Below are positions 22,901 through 33,458 of a DNA stretch of 53,317 nucleotides, piece after piece. The position numbers were made by a program, and so were the translations under genes. How positions within the stretch are numbered: position 1 is the first letter of the stretch; every line of letters starts with the position of its first letter. The notes beneath the pieces were generated by a model, which was not told the DNA's origin, did not search any database, and saw only the letters and a list, made by a program, of their open reading frames with translations. Source of the DNA: Kipferlia bialata (taxonomy: Eukaryota > Fornicata); assembly GCA_003568945.1 (NCBI GenBank), contig BDIP01000004.1:1-53317 (forward strand), in the 5' to 3' direction.

Positions 22901-25900
22901 CATATATATATAGGTACTTGTACCCTTCCATTGACCCCCAGGCTCTCCAGCACCCACAGACATGCCCGGAGACTGGCCGACAGACACCTCTACGACAGAC
23001 TGACTGTGCCTGTGGACATGGGAGGTCAGACAGAGACAGAGACAGAGGGAGAGACAGAGGGAGAGGGAGACACAGATGGTGAGGGTGCACAGGCTGACGA
23101 GACTGCGGTGCACAACCACCCTCTGTACGGTGATGTACGGTACCTGGCCCTGATCGACATGCTGTATGGTGACACATACGAGCCGGGGTGCCACCTACTG
23201 GCAAAGTGAGTGGCTGTGTGTGTATCTGATCTCCATTGTATGATTCTCTCTCTCTCTCTCTCCCCCCCTCCCCCTCATCCCAGTGTGGACCAGGAGAGAC
23301 AGAGGCTGCAGGACAAGGAGACAGCTGCAGGGACCCTCCCCGGCCTATCCAATGCCCTGTCTACCGACATGGCATGCAACCAGTATGTAGCCGGTGAGTT
23401 GCAGCGGTGTGCCACCAACCGCGTGGCCCTCTCCTCCGTCACCAAGGCCACCCTCGGCTGCCACCCCCTGTCCCACGAGCTGCTGCTCTCCTACCTAGGT
23501 GTAGCGCCAGGTGTGCTGGGTGAGACCGGACAAGGTGCCGGGGGGGCAGAGGGAGAGGATACCGGGGAGCTGACAGTGAGAGAGGCCCTCCAGATGTCTG
23601 GGTCCTCCAAGCCATTCCCAGACAAGCCAGTGACACAGCGGGTGCTCTATGCATACATATCCTCCCTGCTGGCTGTAGAGGTGTCCCCTACCACCACCCC
23701 TCACTCCCCCGTGGCCCAGTCTAGACTGGCTGTCCAGCTGTGCGACAGACTGGTGGTGAGGGAGGCCCCCGAGGCCAAGGCCGGCCCTGCCAACAACCAG
23801 AAGGACATGGCCGACCAGGTGGAGGTGGTGTATCAGTCCCAGTCCCATGGAGACATCACCACGTGTCCCTCTGAGGGAGTGGCTCTCAGCCTGTCTCTCA
23901 AGGCCGTGGTGGGTGCATTTGTACGCGATACAGGCATCCACGCTGCATACCTCGACTGGGTGGCAGGTGCAGAGGCAGAGGGGGACGCTGGGGATAAGGA
24001 AGGGCCTGAGACTGATACTCCAGGGGACAGGGAGAGAGCAGCCATCCACTCATCCAAGCTGTACAGCGGAGTGCTCTCCCTGCTGCCTCTCTTCCCCTCC
24101 CTGGTGGCTGAGCTCAGACAGAGGGTGCTGGCCACCATGCTGGGGCACTACCTGTACCTAGCAGTGGGGCAGAGCCAGCCCCTGCTGTCTGAAGAGGAGG
24201 AGGCCCAGACTAAGGCAGCCGCAGAGGCAGCGGCAGAGGGCGACGCTGATGCCGGGTCTGCAGTGCAGGATGCACAGAGGGACAAGGTGCAAGCTAGGGC
24301 GGCACAGAGGCTGAGGTGTGTGGACATATGCGTCAGGTGCTGGCGGGTACTGATGCCCGAGGGCCCAGTCACTACCTCTGCAGCAGGTGTCCCTACTGAT
24401 ACCACTGACAGTGAGCCTAGCGCAGCAGAGTCTCTCTCTGTGTCTCTCTCTAGTACTGTGGAGAGGCAGAGCCGGGCACTATCCACTGCGCTGACTACCA
24501 TGCCCTCTGAGGCTGGGCCCAGTGACATCATGCAGTGTCTGTTCCGCATCACATCGGGTCAGGGAGTGGAGGAAGGCAAGGACATATGGGGTAGGGACGC
24601 CAAGGGGGAGACCAAGTCCACCCCTGATTCCTCCTCTGCCCATGCCCCCTCTCTCTCTGCCTCAGTGCTCACCGCCCTCACTAGTGGATGGCTGTGCGCC
24701 CATAGTGTATCATGCTCCAGTGTGATAGGTGGCATGGGCAAGGGTAAGGGCAAGGCTGAGGCCTCCCCCGCCGACCTCACTGCTAAGCTTGTGGCAGGTG
24801 CCATGTACATCAAGGACATTGCAGCACACCCCGTGACAGCAGAGAGGGAGAAGCTCAACCAGATTGTGAGGACAAACATTGCAACTGTGGTGGGGATCGA
24901 ACATGCAAGGTACGCTAGTAGTATACAAACATTTCATTATACACTATCTACTCTGCTTCCCCTCACACTGCCCTTCACCTCTCAGGAGTGACTTTGTAGG
25001 CTCTGGCCCCCTGTCCGACCTGCACCTCCTTGGTCTGTACCACAGACTGGGTGTAGTGGAGGCAGATGAGTGTGGGGTGGAGGGTGAGGGGGTGTCTAGT
25101 GATAGCCCGACCCCCCAGGGCATTGCTGTGTCAGCCCCTGCCGCCCAGGTGCTGTCCTCCTCTCTCTCTGACACTGAGTCCACAGCCATGACCCTGGAGC
25201 AGAGGCACATGGTGGCTGCCTGGCAGGGGGACTGTGTGGGCATACCCTATGCCCTTAGACAGAGGGTGCTGCATGCAACCAAGGCCAGGCAGGGCATGGG
25301 TGGTCTATCCAAGGCGGCGCTGAAGAAGGCGGTCAAGAGGGCCCACACACAGAGTGGACCCAACTACACGGAGCACCTTGATGTGCTGCATGGGTTTGTG
25401 CTGTCCCTGTTTGCATACTCCATCGTCAACCAGTTCAGCATCGACATTGGGGCTGCATACCTCCTGAGGACCAAGTCCAAGGCCAAACCTAGGAGGGTAG
25501 AGGCGCCCAAGGCACCTACACTGCCTGCAGCACCAGCAGAGGCAGAGGGAGAGGGAGAGGGAGAGGGAGAGGGGGAGACCAAGGCTGATACTCCACCCCT
25601 TGTTGAGACTACACCCCCTGTACCCACTGTACCCAAGGTCAGGTCACCAACCGAGAGTGTGCACTCTCTGGTCCTGGCCAAGGGGTCCAAGGGTGGGGTG
25701 TCTATGTGTGAGCCTACCATGCCTGTGGTGGGCAGAATGGCCCTGCTCCACCCCTCCCCCACACCCCTGCTGCTAAGTGTCTGGATGGGTAGGCTCAGAC
25801 ATGCCTTGCTCCACGTGCACCAGCTCTCCCTCTCCCCCACCTCCCCCATCCCCTACCCCCTCACCTGGTCCGTGCTGCTTGAGTGTGTTGCCCACCTAGA

Positions 25901-27296
25901 CCCCACTCTCACAGCACTCCCAACTGACTGGCGGATAGGGGACACTGGTTCTGCCCTGCCGCCGATCAAGGGTACTACTGATACACCCACACCCTCTACG
26001 TCTGGGGTAACCACCCTAGCAACTGGTAGCTCCCCTAGACCCTACACTGGCACCTGCTTCGACATTGCCCTGTTGCGGTGGTACATGTGTGCCCAGGTGG
26101 CCGAGTCTGCCCTCTTCTGTACTATGTACATGCCTGTTGCTGCTGCGCCTGTATCCTATGCCGCCCAGCTGGCATGCCTGGAGTATCTAACCATGGTGCT
26201 GTCTATAGAGGGGGAGAAGGTCGCAGATGGAGAGGCAGAGGCTGCTGAGAAGACTGGCGACGCAGAGGCAGAGTCAGAGACAGGTGGGGACAAGAGCGAG
26301 GTTCCCAGCCTAGTGGGACAGAGGGACAGGCTGATCGATATGATGGTGGGTGTGATGGGTATCAACCCATGTACACCGGAGGAGACAGGACCTGGGTCTG
26401 TACCCCTTGACCCCATGTACGTCACCCCCCTCTACGCCCTGTTCCCCAGTCTACAGTCTGTCCAGACGTCTATGCAGAGGGTACCAACCATGCCTACACA
26501 CCCTGTGCAGCCGGGTACAGACTCTGCACCTGCTGAGGGAGTGGCCCCTGCAGTACCTACCTCTTCCTCTGCTACCCCGCACCGTCTCTCTCTGTCAGAG
26601 GGTGTTACTGAGGCCGATGAGGTAGTGCCCAGGCCACAGAGAGACAGGGAGAGAGAGAGACAGACCTGTCTAGCTCTGGTCAGAGGTGCCTACACCCGTA
26701 TGTGTGACCAGGCTGCCTGTGTGGTGGAGCCTGTCCTGGCCGCACCCTCCATGCCGACCATGCCCTCTGACCCTGCCTCCCCTCCCTCTGCATACACGTG
26801 CACTAGGTGCAGGGCGAGACCCGCAGAGGTGGCGGTGGTGCCATGTGGCCACCTCCTCTGCAGTGCATGCACAGGGAGTGTGGTCAATGTAACTGTAGAG
26901 GCTGGAGCTGGCGGTGTCACTGATACTGACACCCCAGCTAATAAGCCAGCACCCAAGGCCAAGGGGAAGGGGAAGGGAAAGGGGAAGAAGGGGAAGGGAA
27001 AGGGTAAGGGAGGCTCAGCCCCAGCTGTTGATCCAGCCCCTCCCAAGCCTGCCCCCTCCCCCCTCGGTCCCCCCTGTACCTGCGGGGTGTGTAGAGCCTC
27101 AGGCCACGCCACCCCCCTCCCCACCCACCTGGTCACTCTATCCACCTCCTATGCAGCTGGTGTGGAGTCATTAACCAAGTCCTGGGTGGGAGTGCAGTCA
27201 AAGCTGGCCGTGATACTGCAGAACATCAGTGGGCCAGCGCACATGTCCCCTCAGGAGATGGATAACACACCCACTGGCCACACATTGCAATACTAA
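13925..27296 (+). CDS. Giant RING-finger protein, about 3,822 residues, 24 exons
   Basis: All 23 junctions agree in phase. Exons: 13925-14357, 14535-14701, 14755-15190, 15253-15299, 15444-15658, 15741-15992, 16050-16457, 16530-16769, 16891-17401, 17490-17716, 17787-18945, 19000-19077, 19148-19474, 19579-19656, 19719-20152, 20241-21213, 21277-21411, 21471-22046, 22132-22230, 22280-22677, 22794-22868, 22942-23205, 23284-24909 and 24986-27296. Near residue 3,655 a C3HC4-type RING begins: CTRCRARPAEVAVVPCGH, LLCSAC, then, after an insert of roughly 75 residues rich in Gly-Lys, CTCGVC. A ubiquitin-ligase role is inferred from this. The rest is helical-looking, broken by acidic Glu-Gly and lysine-rich linkers (for example around 19,400, 20,350-20,750 and 25,540). 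No P-loop ATPase, HECT or other domain was recognised, so the ligase family is unknown. Confidence 0.75.
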
Positions 27297-27487
27297 ATAC
27301 GTCCGTTCGATACTGCATGTATCCAATGCATCTCACTGCTTCTTTGTCTACCTAATACTAGTAACAAACCGATCTATTAATACCGAAGGTCCTGTGACCC
27401 ACCGACTAATGGTGTGTCTCTACCTAAATACCATCTTTGGCTACTCCCTCTCTCTCTCTCTCTCTCTCTCTCCCTGTGTCTTAGAGC
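27297..27487. other. Convergent intergenic with (CT)n
   Basis: Short spacer between two gene ends, containing a CT microsatellite near 27449-27472. Confidence 0.6.
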
Positions 27488-29412
27488 TTAGATGAGGCCC
27501 CTAGCCTTGGCGTCTGCCATCAGGTGGTCACGGTGCTCGGGGGCAGCGATGTTGATGAGAGCAAGAGCACGCTGCCTGGAGGGTTAGAAGAAAATACATA
27601 GCATGGTTAGAAGGTGTCCACTGTCACAACAATGCTAGTAATGTATAGTGTATACCTGGAGTTGTATCCCCAGAGCTCAGCAATGCCGTGCTCGGTGACA
27701 ACGTAGTCTGCGTGGTACTTGGTGGTCACGACACCGGCACCGGGGGCAAGGTGGTTGACAATGCGAGACTGGCCCTGGGGGTGAGTATATATATGCAGAG
27801 AACAATACTTGTCAGGCTATGTACAGTAACAGACTGTGTCATAATATAGGTAGTTGACAATGCGGGACTGGCCATGGGGGTAAGGGGGGTTATACAGAAA
27901 CAATGGCACTTGAAATACTATATATATATATGTGTATGTGTGTATACATCCACCCCTACCTTGCTAGTGGTGGATGGCAGGGCACAGATGGGCTTGCCTC
28001 CCTTGGACATGGCAGCACCACGCATGAAGTCAAGCTGGGGGTAAGTAGGCAGACAGAACAGTAAGTATGGCAATATGTAGATATACTAACCTGTCCTCCG
28101 ACGCCAGACCAGAACTTGTCACCAATGGAATCAGCCACAATCTGGCCTGTGATGTCAACCTCAATGGCACCGTTGATGGCGATGAAGTTGTCGTTCTGGG
28201 CCACGACATAGGGGTCGTTGGAGTAGTCGACAGTTCTGGGGGGTGAGACTGGGAGCACTATAGAATATATATACATATATATATACATATAAATACTCAC
28301 CTGAAGTTGACGTAGTTGTTGTCATCGACAAAGTCGTACAGGGCCTCAGAGCCAAAGGCAAAGGAGCACAGCACCTTGCCGGGGAGGACGGCCTACAGGG
28401 TCAGGGTATATGTATGTGTGTGTGTATACTATATGTGGTATACACACAATACCTTGTGCTCGTTTGTGACTGCACCGGCCTTGACCAGGTCACACACACC
28501 CTCAGACAGCATCTCAGTGTGCACACCAAGGCCCTGGGGTTGGTAATGTATATATATATCAAATAATTAATTATGCACACCAGGCCGGTTGTGGGGACGA
28601 GGAAGCCGTCACTTGAGAGAGGTGACCTCTCTCAGAGGTGACACCTACCGTCTATATATATACACTCCATACCTTGTGGCCCTTGAGGTTGGCCAGGGCG
28701 TTGTCGGGCACAGCTCCGAATCCAACCTGGGGGTAAGGAACGCTATGATGTTCAACACACTGCAGCTCTACTATTCTCTCACTTCCCAATATACCACCAC
28801 ATACACACATATATAAATACACCTGCAGACAGGCGTTGTCGGGGATGAGGGATGCAATGTTCTTTCCAATGGCAGCCTGGACATCGGTGGGGGGGGCTGG
28901 GGGTGAGAAAGGGGGGGGGGAGCACGAGAATACTATATTAATATATATGAACAGTATATCCTATCCCCTGGCACAGAGTGCCTGGCAAAGTCCTTATCAC
29001 ACACACATATGAAAGACACATATAAGGTAACTATAATAATACCATATCAGCTCGTACCTCCTGGCACAGAGTGCCTTGCAAAGTCCTCGTGGCACATGGC
29101 GTCGAACTGGCTGACATGCACCATGGAGTCACCCAGGGTACGGGGGTAGTTGTCGTTGATGACAGCAATCACCTGGGGGTGAGTACATATTACAAGCACA
29201 GGTACTATCCACATATTAGTGATCTGGGGGACTTGGGGGGTGGTTAATAAGTATATGTGTGTGAATATCTATCTATATACCTTCTTAGCGCTGCGCACTG
29301 CCTGCAGGGTGGCCACCACTGAGGTACCCAGGGACACAAAGCCGTGCTTGTCGGGGGTGGAGACCTGCACCATGGCCACATCGATGGGGAACCTTATGTA
29401 AAGTAGATAGTC

Positions 29413-29458
<46 letters not shown>

Positions 29459-29516
29459 ACCATGGCCACATCGATGGGGAACCTGGGGGTGAGGTAGCAT
29501 ACACATATATACTAAG

Positions 29517-29547
<31 letters not shown>

Positions 29548-29671
29548 GTCACATCGATGGGGAACCTGGGTAAGAGAGGGCTACACATAAACCCGATACA
29601 CAGCAGTCCATATCCACCCACCTGTCACTCCTGATGAGCTTGGGGATCTCAGACAGGAAGCAGGGGGTCCA
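27488..29671 (-). CDS. Acyl-CoA transferase/hydrolase (acetyl-CoA hydrolase family), N-terminus missing
   Basis: Exons join in phase: 29671-29622, 29482-29455, 29364-29281, 29172-29058, 28896-about 28822, 28726-28673, 28533-28453, 28392-28301, 28235-28091, 28034-27960, 27774-27656 and 27575-27488. Blocks are diagnostic of the 4-hydroxybutyrate/acetate CoA-transferase branch: TPCFLSEIPKLIRSD, VSTPDKHGFVSLGTSV, GFGAVPDNALANLKGHKGL, VHTEMLSEGV (likely carrying the catalytic Glu), NGAIEVDITGQIVADSIG and ADYVVTEHGIAELWG. In anaerobic protists such enzymes make acetate from acetyl-CoA, often in hydrogenosome-like organelles. The family's first 90-100 residues are absent. Upstream is a 21-bp C tract and then a divergent gene, so no targeting signal can be judged. 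Confidence 0.9.
27850..27873 (-). repeat. Intronic copy of a CoA-transferase exon start
   Basis: Copy of the start of the exon at 27774 (QSRIVNHL; the copy reads QSRIVNYL). The acceptor AG is changed to TG, so this copy should not be spliced. Confidence 0.8.
28968..28993 (-). repeat. Intronic copy of a CoA-transferase exon end
   Basis: 25 of 26 bases match the exon end at 29061-29086; the single difference is synonymous in the exon's frame. Confidence 0.85.
29364..29565 (-). repeat. Triple exon-start duplication with intron between two perfect copies
   Basis: Copies start at 29565 (19 bp), 29482 and 29392. The last two are identical over about 35 bp, from the acceptor AG through GGTGCAGGTCTC. 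Splicing CAG|GTCTC of one copy to CAG| of the next removes exactly one copy and restores the expected protein. GA/CT dinucleotide filler lies between copies. Confidence 0.9.
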
Positions 29672-29689
29672 CTGGGTGAGGGGTGATAT

Positions 29690-29710
29690 GGGGGGGGGGG
29701 GGGGGGGGGG
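29690..29710. repeat. 21-bp G run (sense-strand C tract of the CoA-transferase intron)
   Basis: It lies just upstream of the first recognisable CoA-transferase exon acceptor, at the point where that gene loses its N-terminal part. Confidence 0.9.
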
Positions 29711-29763
29711 TTTCACAACAACAAATGTTGTCTCTTCTCCCTCCAATACTCTCATTTCTGAGA

Positions 29764-29781
29764 CTTGGAAAGTTGAAGTGT
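29764..29781 (+). repeat. Copy of the TPR gene exon start
   Basis: This resembles the first 18-20 bp of the exon at 29874 (CTTGG.AAGTTGAAGTGT) with one mismatch, about 110 bp upstream. Confidence 0.6.
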
Positions 29782-29873
29782 ACATTGTATATAGATATGC
29801 ATTATTATATGGGTAATTATTCCCGCACTCCAAGTAATTGTATCCTTCCACTCTATATGGATACTAACTCTAG

Positions 29874-31765
29874 GTCTTGGCAAGTTGAAGTGTGCAAACT
29901 CCCTCAGGGACAGGGCTGGGCACTACTACAGGTATTGATCCCTGTATATAACAAGTGTCTAAGATATGGTAGTTGTATCTACTGCATCCGCCAATATGTA
30001 CTAATTTCGTCGGCAACAGGCTCTTCTGATACCGTCCCATATATTCATTCACTCACCCGTACATGTATATACATATACATATATATGTGTATCTGAATCT
30101 GTGTCTTCTCACGCCACAGGGAGGGCATATGGCACAGGGCAAGTGCCCTCTATGAGAGAGCATACGAGGTGATAGGTGAGTGGACTTGTGCATTATTGTG
30201 GATCATATGTGTGTACTCCATGTCTTTGTCTCTTCCTTACAGTGACATGGATGCCTGATGTCTCTGTCCCCCTATATTTGTGTGCTATTGAATATGTAGT
30301 GGCATCTCTTACCCCTTAGAGACCACCCTGCATGAGGATGCCCAGGGTGCTGTAGTCTCTCTCTCTCAGTCTCTGTATGTATGTATACAATATGTGTGTA
30401 TCTATCTCACCCTCTAGAGACCACTCTGCACGAGGATGCCCAGGGTCAGACACAGGGATACAGGGACACAGTGCACAGACTGAGGTAGTGGTACCTATCG
30501 CGTACTCTCTGTATATCTGTCCCTCTATCTCTATCACCACACCAGTATAGCATATATTTCAATCGTTCTCCGTCTAACTTCAGGGCCCGCCTAAACAGCG
30601 TATCTATCTCTCCAGTATCCTATGTACGAACACACACACACATGTATATGATTACAAGTATATATAGTATACATATATACAATGCTGACTTCAGAGCCAC
30701 TCTCCACAGCAACAGGGCAGCCTGTCTGATGAACCTATCAGAGTATAGAGAGGCAGAGGTATGCATAGTGTGTGTGTACAGATAGGAATATATTGTATCC
30801 ATCACCAGACAGATACATAGTTTCGATTATGTATTCATTGAGACACGGGTTTCTACTTATACTTCAGATTGAGTCCAAGAAGGGCATTGAGGAGATTGAC
30901 CCCATCATAGTTGCCCTGCACAAGGAGAGGCAGAGAGAGATTGAGGGAAGGGTGGAGTATCTGGACGAGGATACAGAGGAGGAGAGTGATAAGGGTGCAG
31001 CAGACTCTGTGTCTGAGGAGGAGACACCTCCCGAAGAGGCAGAGGGAGAGAGAGAGGGGGAGGCAGAGACAGTGACTGAGGGAGAGACTGTGGTCACTAG
31101 ACTGTGTGACACACTGGCCCAGACACTGCCAGAGACTGATATGCTCAGGTATGTATGTAACTATCATGTGTATACTCAGTTTCCGGATTACACTGCGACA
31201 CATTGAGGTATTAGACCGAAATTGATTGATATATCTCTCTTTCCAGACTCTTCCCTTCTCAAACTCTAGGCACAAGCTGTACATGAGGCGGAGCAAGGCA
31301 CTGGTCAGGCTAAGTACGTTACATGTGCAAATACATACACTTTTATGTTTCCAGTGCTCATGTGTACCTCTCTCTCTATATGGATGCAATGGAGCATACT
31401 TATGGCAACCGATTTGTATACTAATACCCTTGTTCCATCTCATACTAGGTTTACTAAATAGTGTTTAATTTAAGCTCATGCTAGGTCTGTATGAGGAGGC
31501 GCTAGAAGTGTTAAACCCAATGGACAAACATGATGGAGGAGTGAATTGCGAGATATGCACTGAGGTATTGGACTCGTATCCCGGCAGTGTCTGGGCTATT
31601 ATGTCGTCGTTGCTCTTACTATTCTCGGTGGGTTTCTCCTCCTGTGTTGACTCACTTCTCACCTTCTCGCCCTTGTGTTATTTCCACTGTATCTCACCCC
31701 AGTTGGATTTGGCTGGGTGGATAGCCAGGGTCAATGCCAAGATACAGAGAAAGAGGAAGAAATAG
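29874..31765 (+). CDS. TPR protein, 5' end missing
   Basis: Exons 29874-29931, 30120-30175, 30418-30484, 30695-30758, 30868-31148, 31270-31313, 31485-31564 and 31703-31765 join in phase and end in TAG. The segment GHYYREGIWHRASALYERAY, then LHSNRAACLMNLSEYREAE, then RRSKALVRLSLYEEALEVL make three tetratricopeptide-like helix pairs. An acidic insert (about 30950-31090) interrupts them. A lysine/arginine-rich tail (KIQRKRKK) ends the protein. The arrangement resembles TTC1/TTC4-type TPR co-chaperones that bind Hsp70/Hsp90 tails; that role is inferred. The first visible exon starts with an acceptor, and no start codon was found before the divergent CoA-transferase gene. Confidence 0.72.
30320..30347 (+). 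repeat. Upstream copy of TPR exon start
   Basis: Copy of the exon start at 30418, both preceded by a TAG acceptor. Both encode ETTLHEDAQG; the two differences are synonymous. Confidence 0.85.
30584..30599 (+). repeat. Diverged copy of TPR exon start
   Basis: ACTTCAG followed by 16 bp reads ARLNS in the phase in which the true exon at 30695 reads ATLHS, and it ends in its own GTATCT donor. Confidence 0.6.
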
Positions 31766-31928
31766 ATTTCCCTTAATGGACCATTAAGTTAATGGTAGAG
31801 GTCCGGAGAGTCTAGTTACCATTCCATCATGGTATTTCTTCCCTTTACCCCACCAATTTCCCATATATAGCCTTCATCACATACCACACACTCTTAGACA
31901 CTGAATAGACTCACAGTGGCCTTGCTAG
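31766..31928. other. Intergenic after TPR gene
   Basis: Contains TTAATGG/CCATTAAG short inverted sequence just after the stop. Nothing else was recognised. Confidence 0.4.
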
Positions 31929-32028
31929 AGGCGCCACAGGGTGTTGGAAGGGGCGAAGGATAGACAACCCCATTCGAGTGGTGGATATAGACACCCAATT
32001 CAACAAGAAAGAAGAGCGAGAGTGGGAG
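31929..32028 (+). CDS. Possible orphan exon running into a G run
   Basis: After a GCTAG acceptor the frame reads GATGCWKGRRIDNPIRVVDI then DTQFNKKEEREWE, which looks like real coding sequence. It stops at a 17-bp G run (32028-32044) with no donor. It may be a fragment of an unrelated gene. Low confidence. Confidence 0.3.
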
Positions 32029-32093
32029 GGGGGGGGGGGGGGGGTTATACATATTTCCTTAGTGGTGTGAGACTCATACTATGAGTGATGATA

Positions 32094-32341
32094 CTACTTC
32101 GGGGTGGGGGGGGATGTTATCCACGGCAAAGAGTGTGCTAATATCCCACACGTAGTACAGGTACAACCCAATACTGACTGGGATATAGAGTTCGTATATT
32201 AGAGTGATCCTCTCCCAACCCCCCTACCATCTATATCCCACACCATACCTGAGTGTATCCAATCCTGTTTGGCGGAGGATATCGAGAGTCCTCTAGGGAT
32301 TCACCGACCTGGCTAGCAGAGAAGTGAGTCTTAGTCCCCCA
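32094..32341 (-). CDS. Two minus-strand exons of unknown protein
   Basis: Exon 32341-32249 (WGTKTHFSASQVGESLEDSR, ending RIGYTQ) has a clean acceptor ATTCAG and donor GTATGG. It splices in phase to 32177-32094, ending in TAG. The second exon reads SVLGCTCTTCGILAHSLPW. Using a different acceptor changes this frame. No start codon was found. The family is unknown, and the second exon's reading frame is uncertain. Confidence 0.35.
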
Positions 32342-32437
32342 CTGAATCAGTGTCGGAAAGAAACGGTATATTCAAAAATGATTCGGAATCATTGATTGAT
32401 TGATTCATTGATAATGCACTCCTTTCTACCCTCAGTG

Positions 32438-33191
32438 ATGTCTGCCCCCGTGTACTGTCGGGACCTGCCCCACATAGACACTGATGTGTGCATCAGGTGT
32501 CACTCGTGTGTGAGGGAGTGCCCTAGCAAGGTGGGTGGTGGTATATCATATACCATATACTGTATCATATACCATATGCTATATGGAACCTGTAGCACTG
32601 GGCTGGCAGCTGGATGCATGTATATATGTGTATATATGTGTATACATATCATTCCGACAGATTCAATATGGATGCTGGGTCACATCAATCATATGTAGTT
32701 GTCAAATGTGGGATGAGAGGACACATCCCATCTGTGTCTGGATATATATGTATGTGCCATACACACCCCACCCCAGGTGTTCAGTGTGGGTGACGACAAG
32801 GCTGTCTCAGTCAAGGCAGAGAATGACTGCATATCCTGTGGCCACTGTGCTGCAGTGTGTCCCCCAGGTACACAATCCACATACGATACTGTATATATAT
32901 ATATATTCACATATGGATACAGTTAGATACTATATATATATATATATATGTGTATTCATATGGAACTAATACACGCACACTTATATATCAGTGTATCAAT
33001 CGGGACACTCTCTCTCACACTCAAATAACATATACATACATATGCATATGTACTGATACACATAAGGCGACAGTGGCGCACCGTTCTATCCCCCCCCCCC
33101 TCTCCCTCTCTCCCTCTTTCCCTCTCTCCCTCTCACCCCGAGGTGCCATATCCATGTTTGGAGGAGTACCAGAGAGGCTGCCCAATACCAG
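32438..33191 (+). CDS. 2[4Fe-4S] ferredoxin module, probably N-terminus of a ferredoxin-nitroreductase
   Basis: Exons 32438-32530, 32777-32867 and 33143-33191 join in phase. The first carries CIRCHSCVRECP and the second CISCGHCAAVCP, two complete CxxCxxCxxxCP clusters. The third continues PGAISMFGGVPERLPNTR and ends with a donor, so more exons are expected. Spacing and the GAISM context match bacterial-type ferredoxins and, in particular, the N-terminal module of ferredoxin-nitroreductases such as those of Giardia. These carry low-potential electrons in anaerobic metabolism. The next exon is not found: the intron runs into a 31-bp C tract and then antisense exons of another gene. A stand-alone ferredoxin with a short last exon is the alternative. 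Confidence 0.82.
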
Positions 33192-33374
33192 GTATTGATT
33201 CAATGGTGCATCGGTGTGTGTGGTCTATCACCATAGGCAATATATATATAATGTGTATATCTAAATACAAATATATATATTTTATAGACGCTCTATGTCC
33301 TTGTTACATATCGAAGCAGAGTACCAGTGCTAGTATACATGTATTGCAGTAGTGTTTCTATTTGTACTTGGTTA

Positions 33375-33375
<1 letters not shown>

Positions 33376-33406
<31 letters not shown>

Positions 33407-33414
33407 ACCCCCCC
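33376..33414. repeat. C31-A-C7 homopolymer
   Basis: Long C run on the plus strand where the plus-strand ferredoxin gene and the minus-strand kleisin-like gene both lose their next exon. Confidence 0.9.
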
Positions 33415-33458
33415 TCTCTCTCCGACACCATACCATGTAAGGGAGTGCCCCTCCATAC

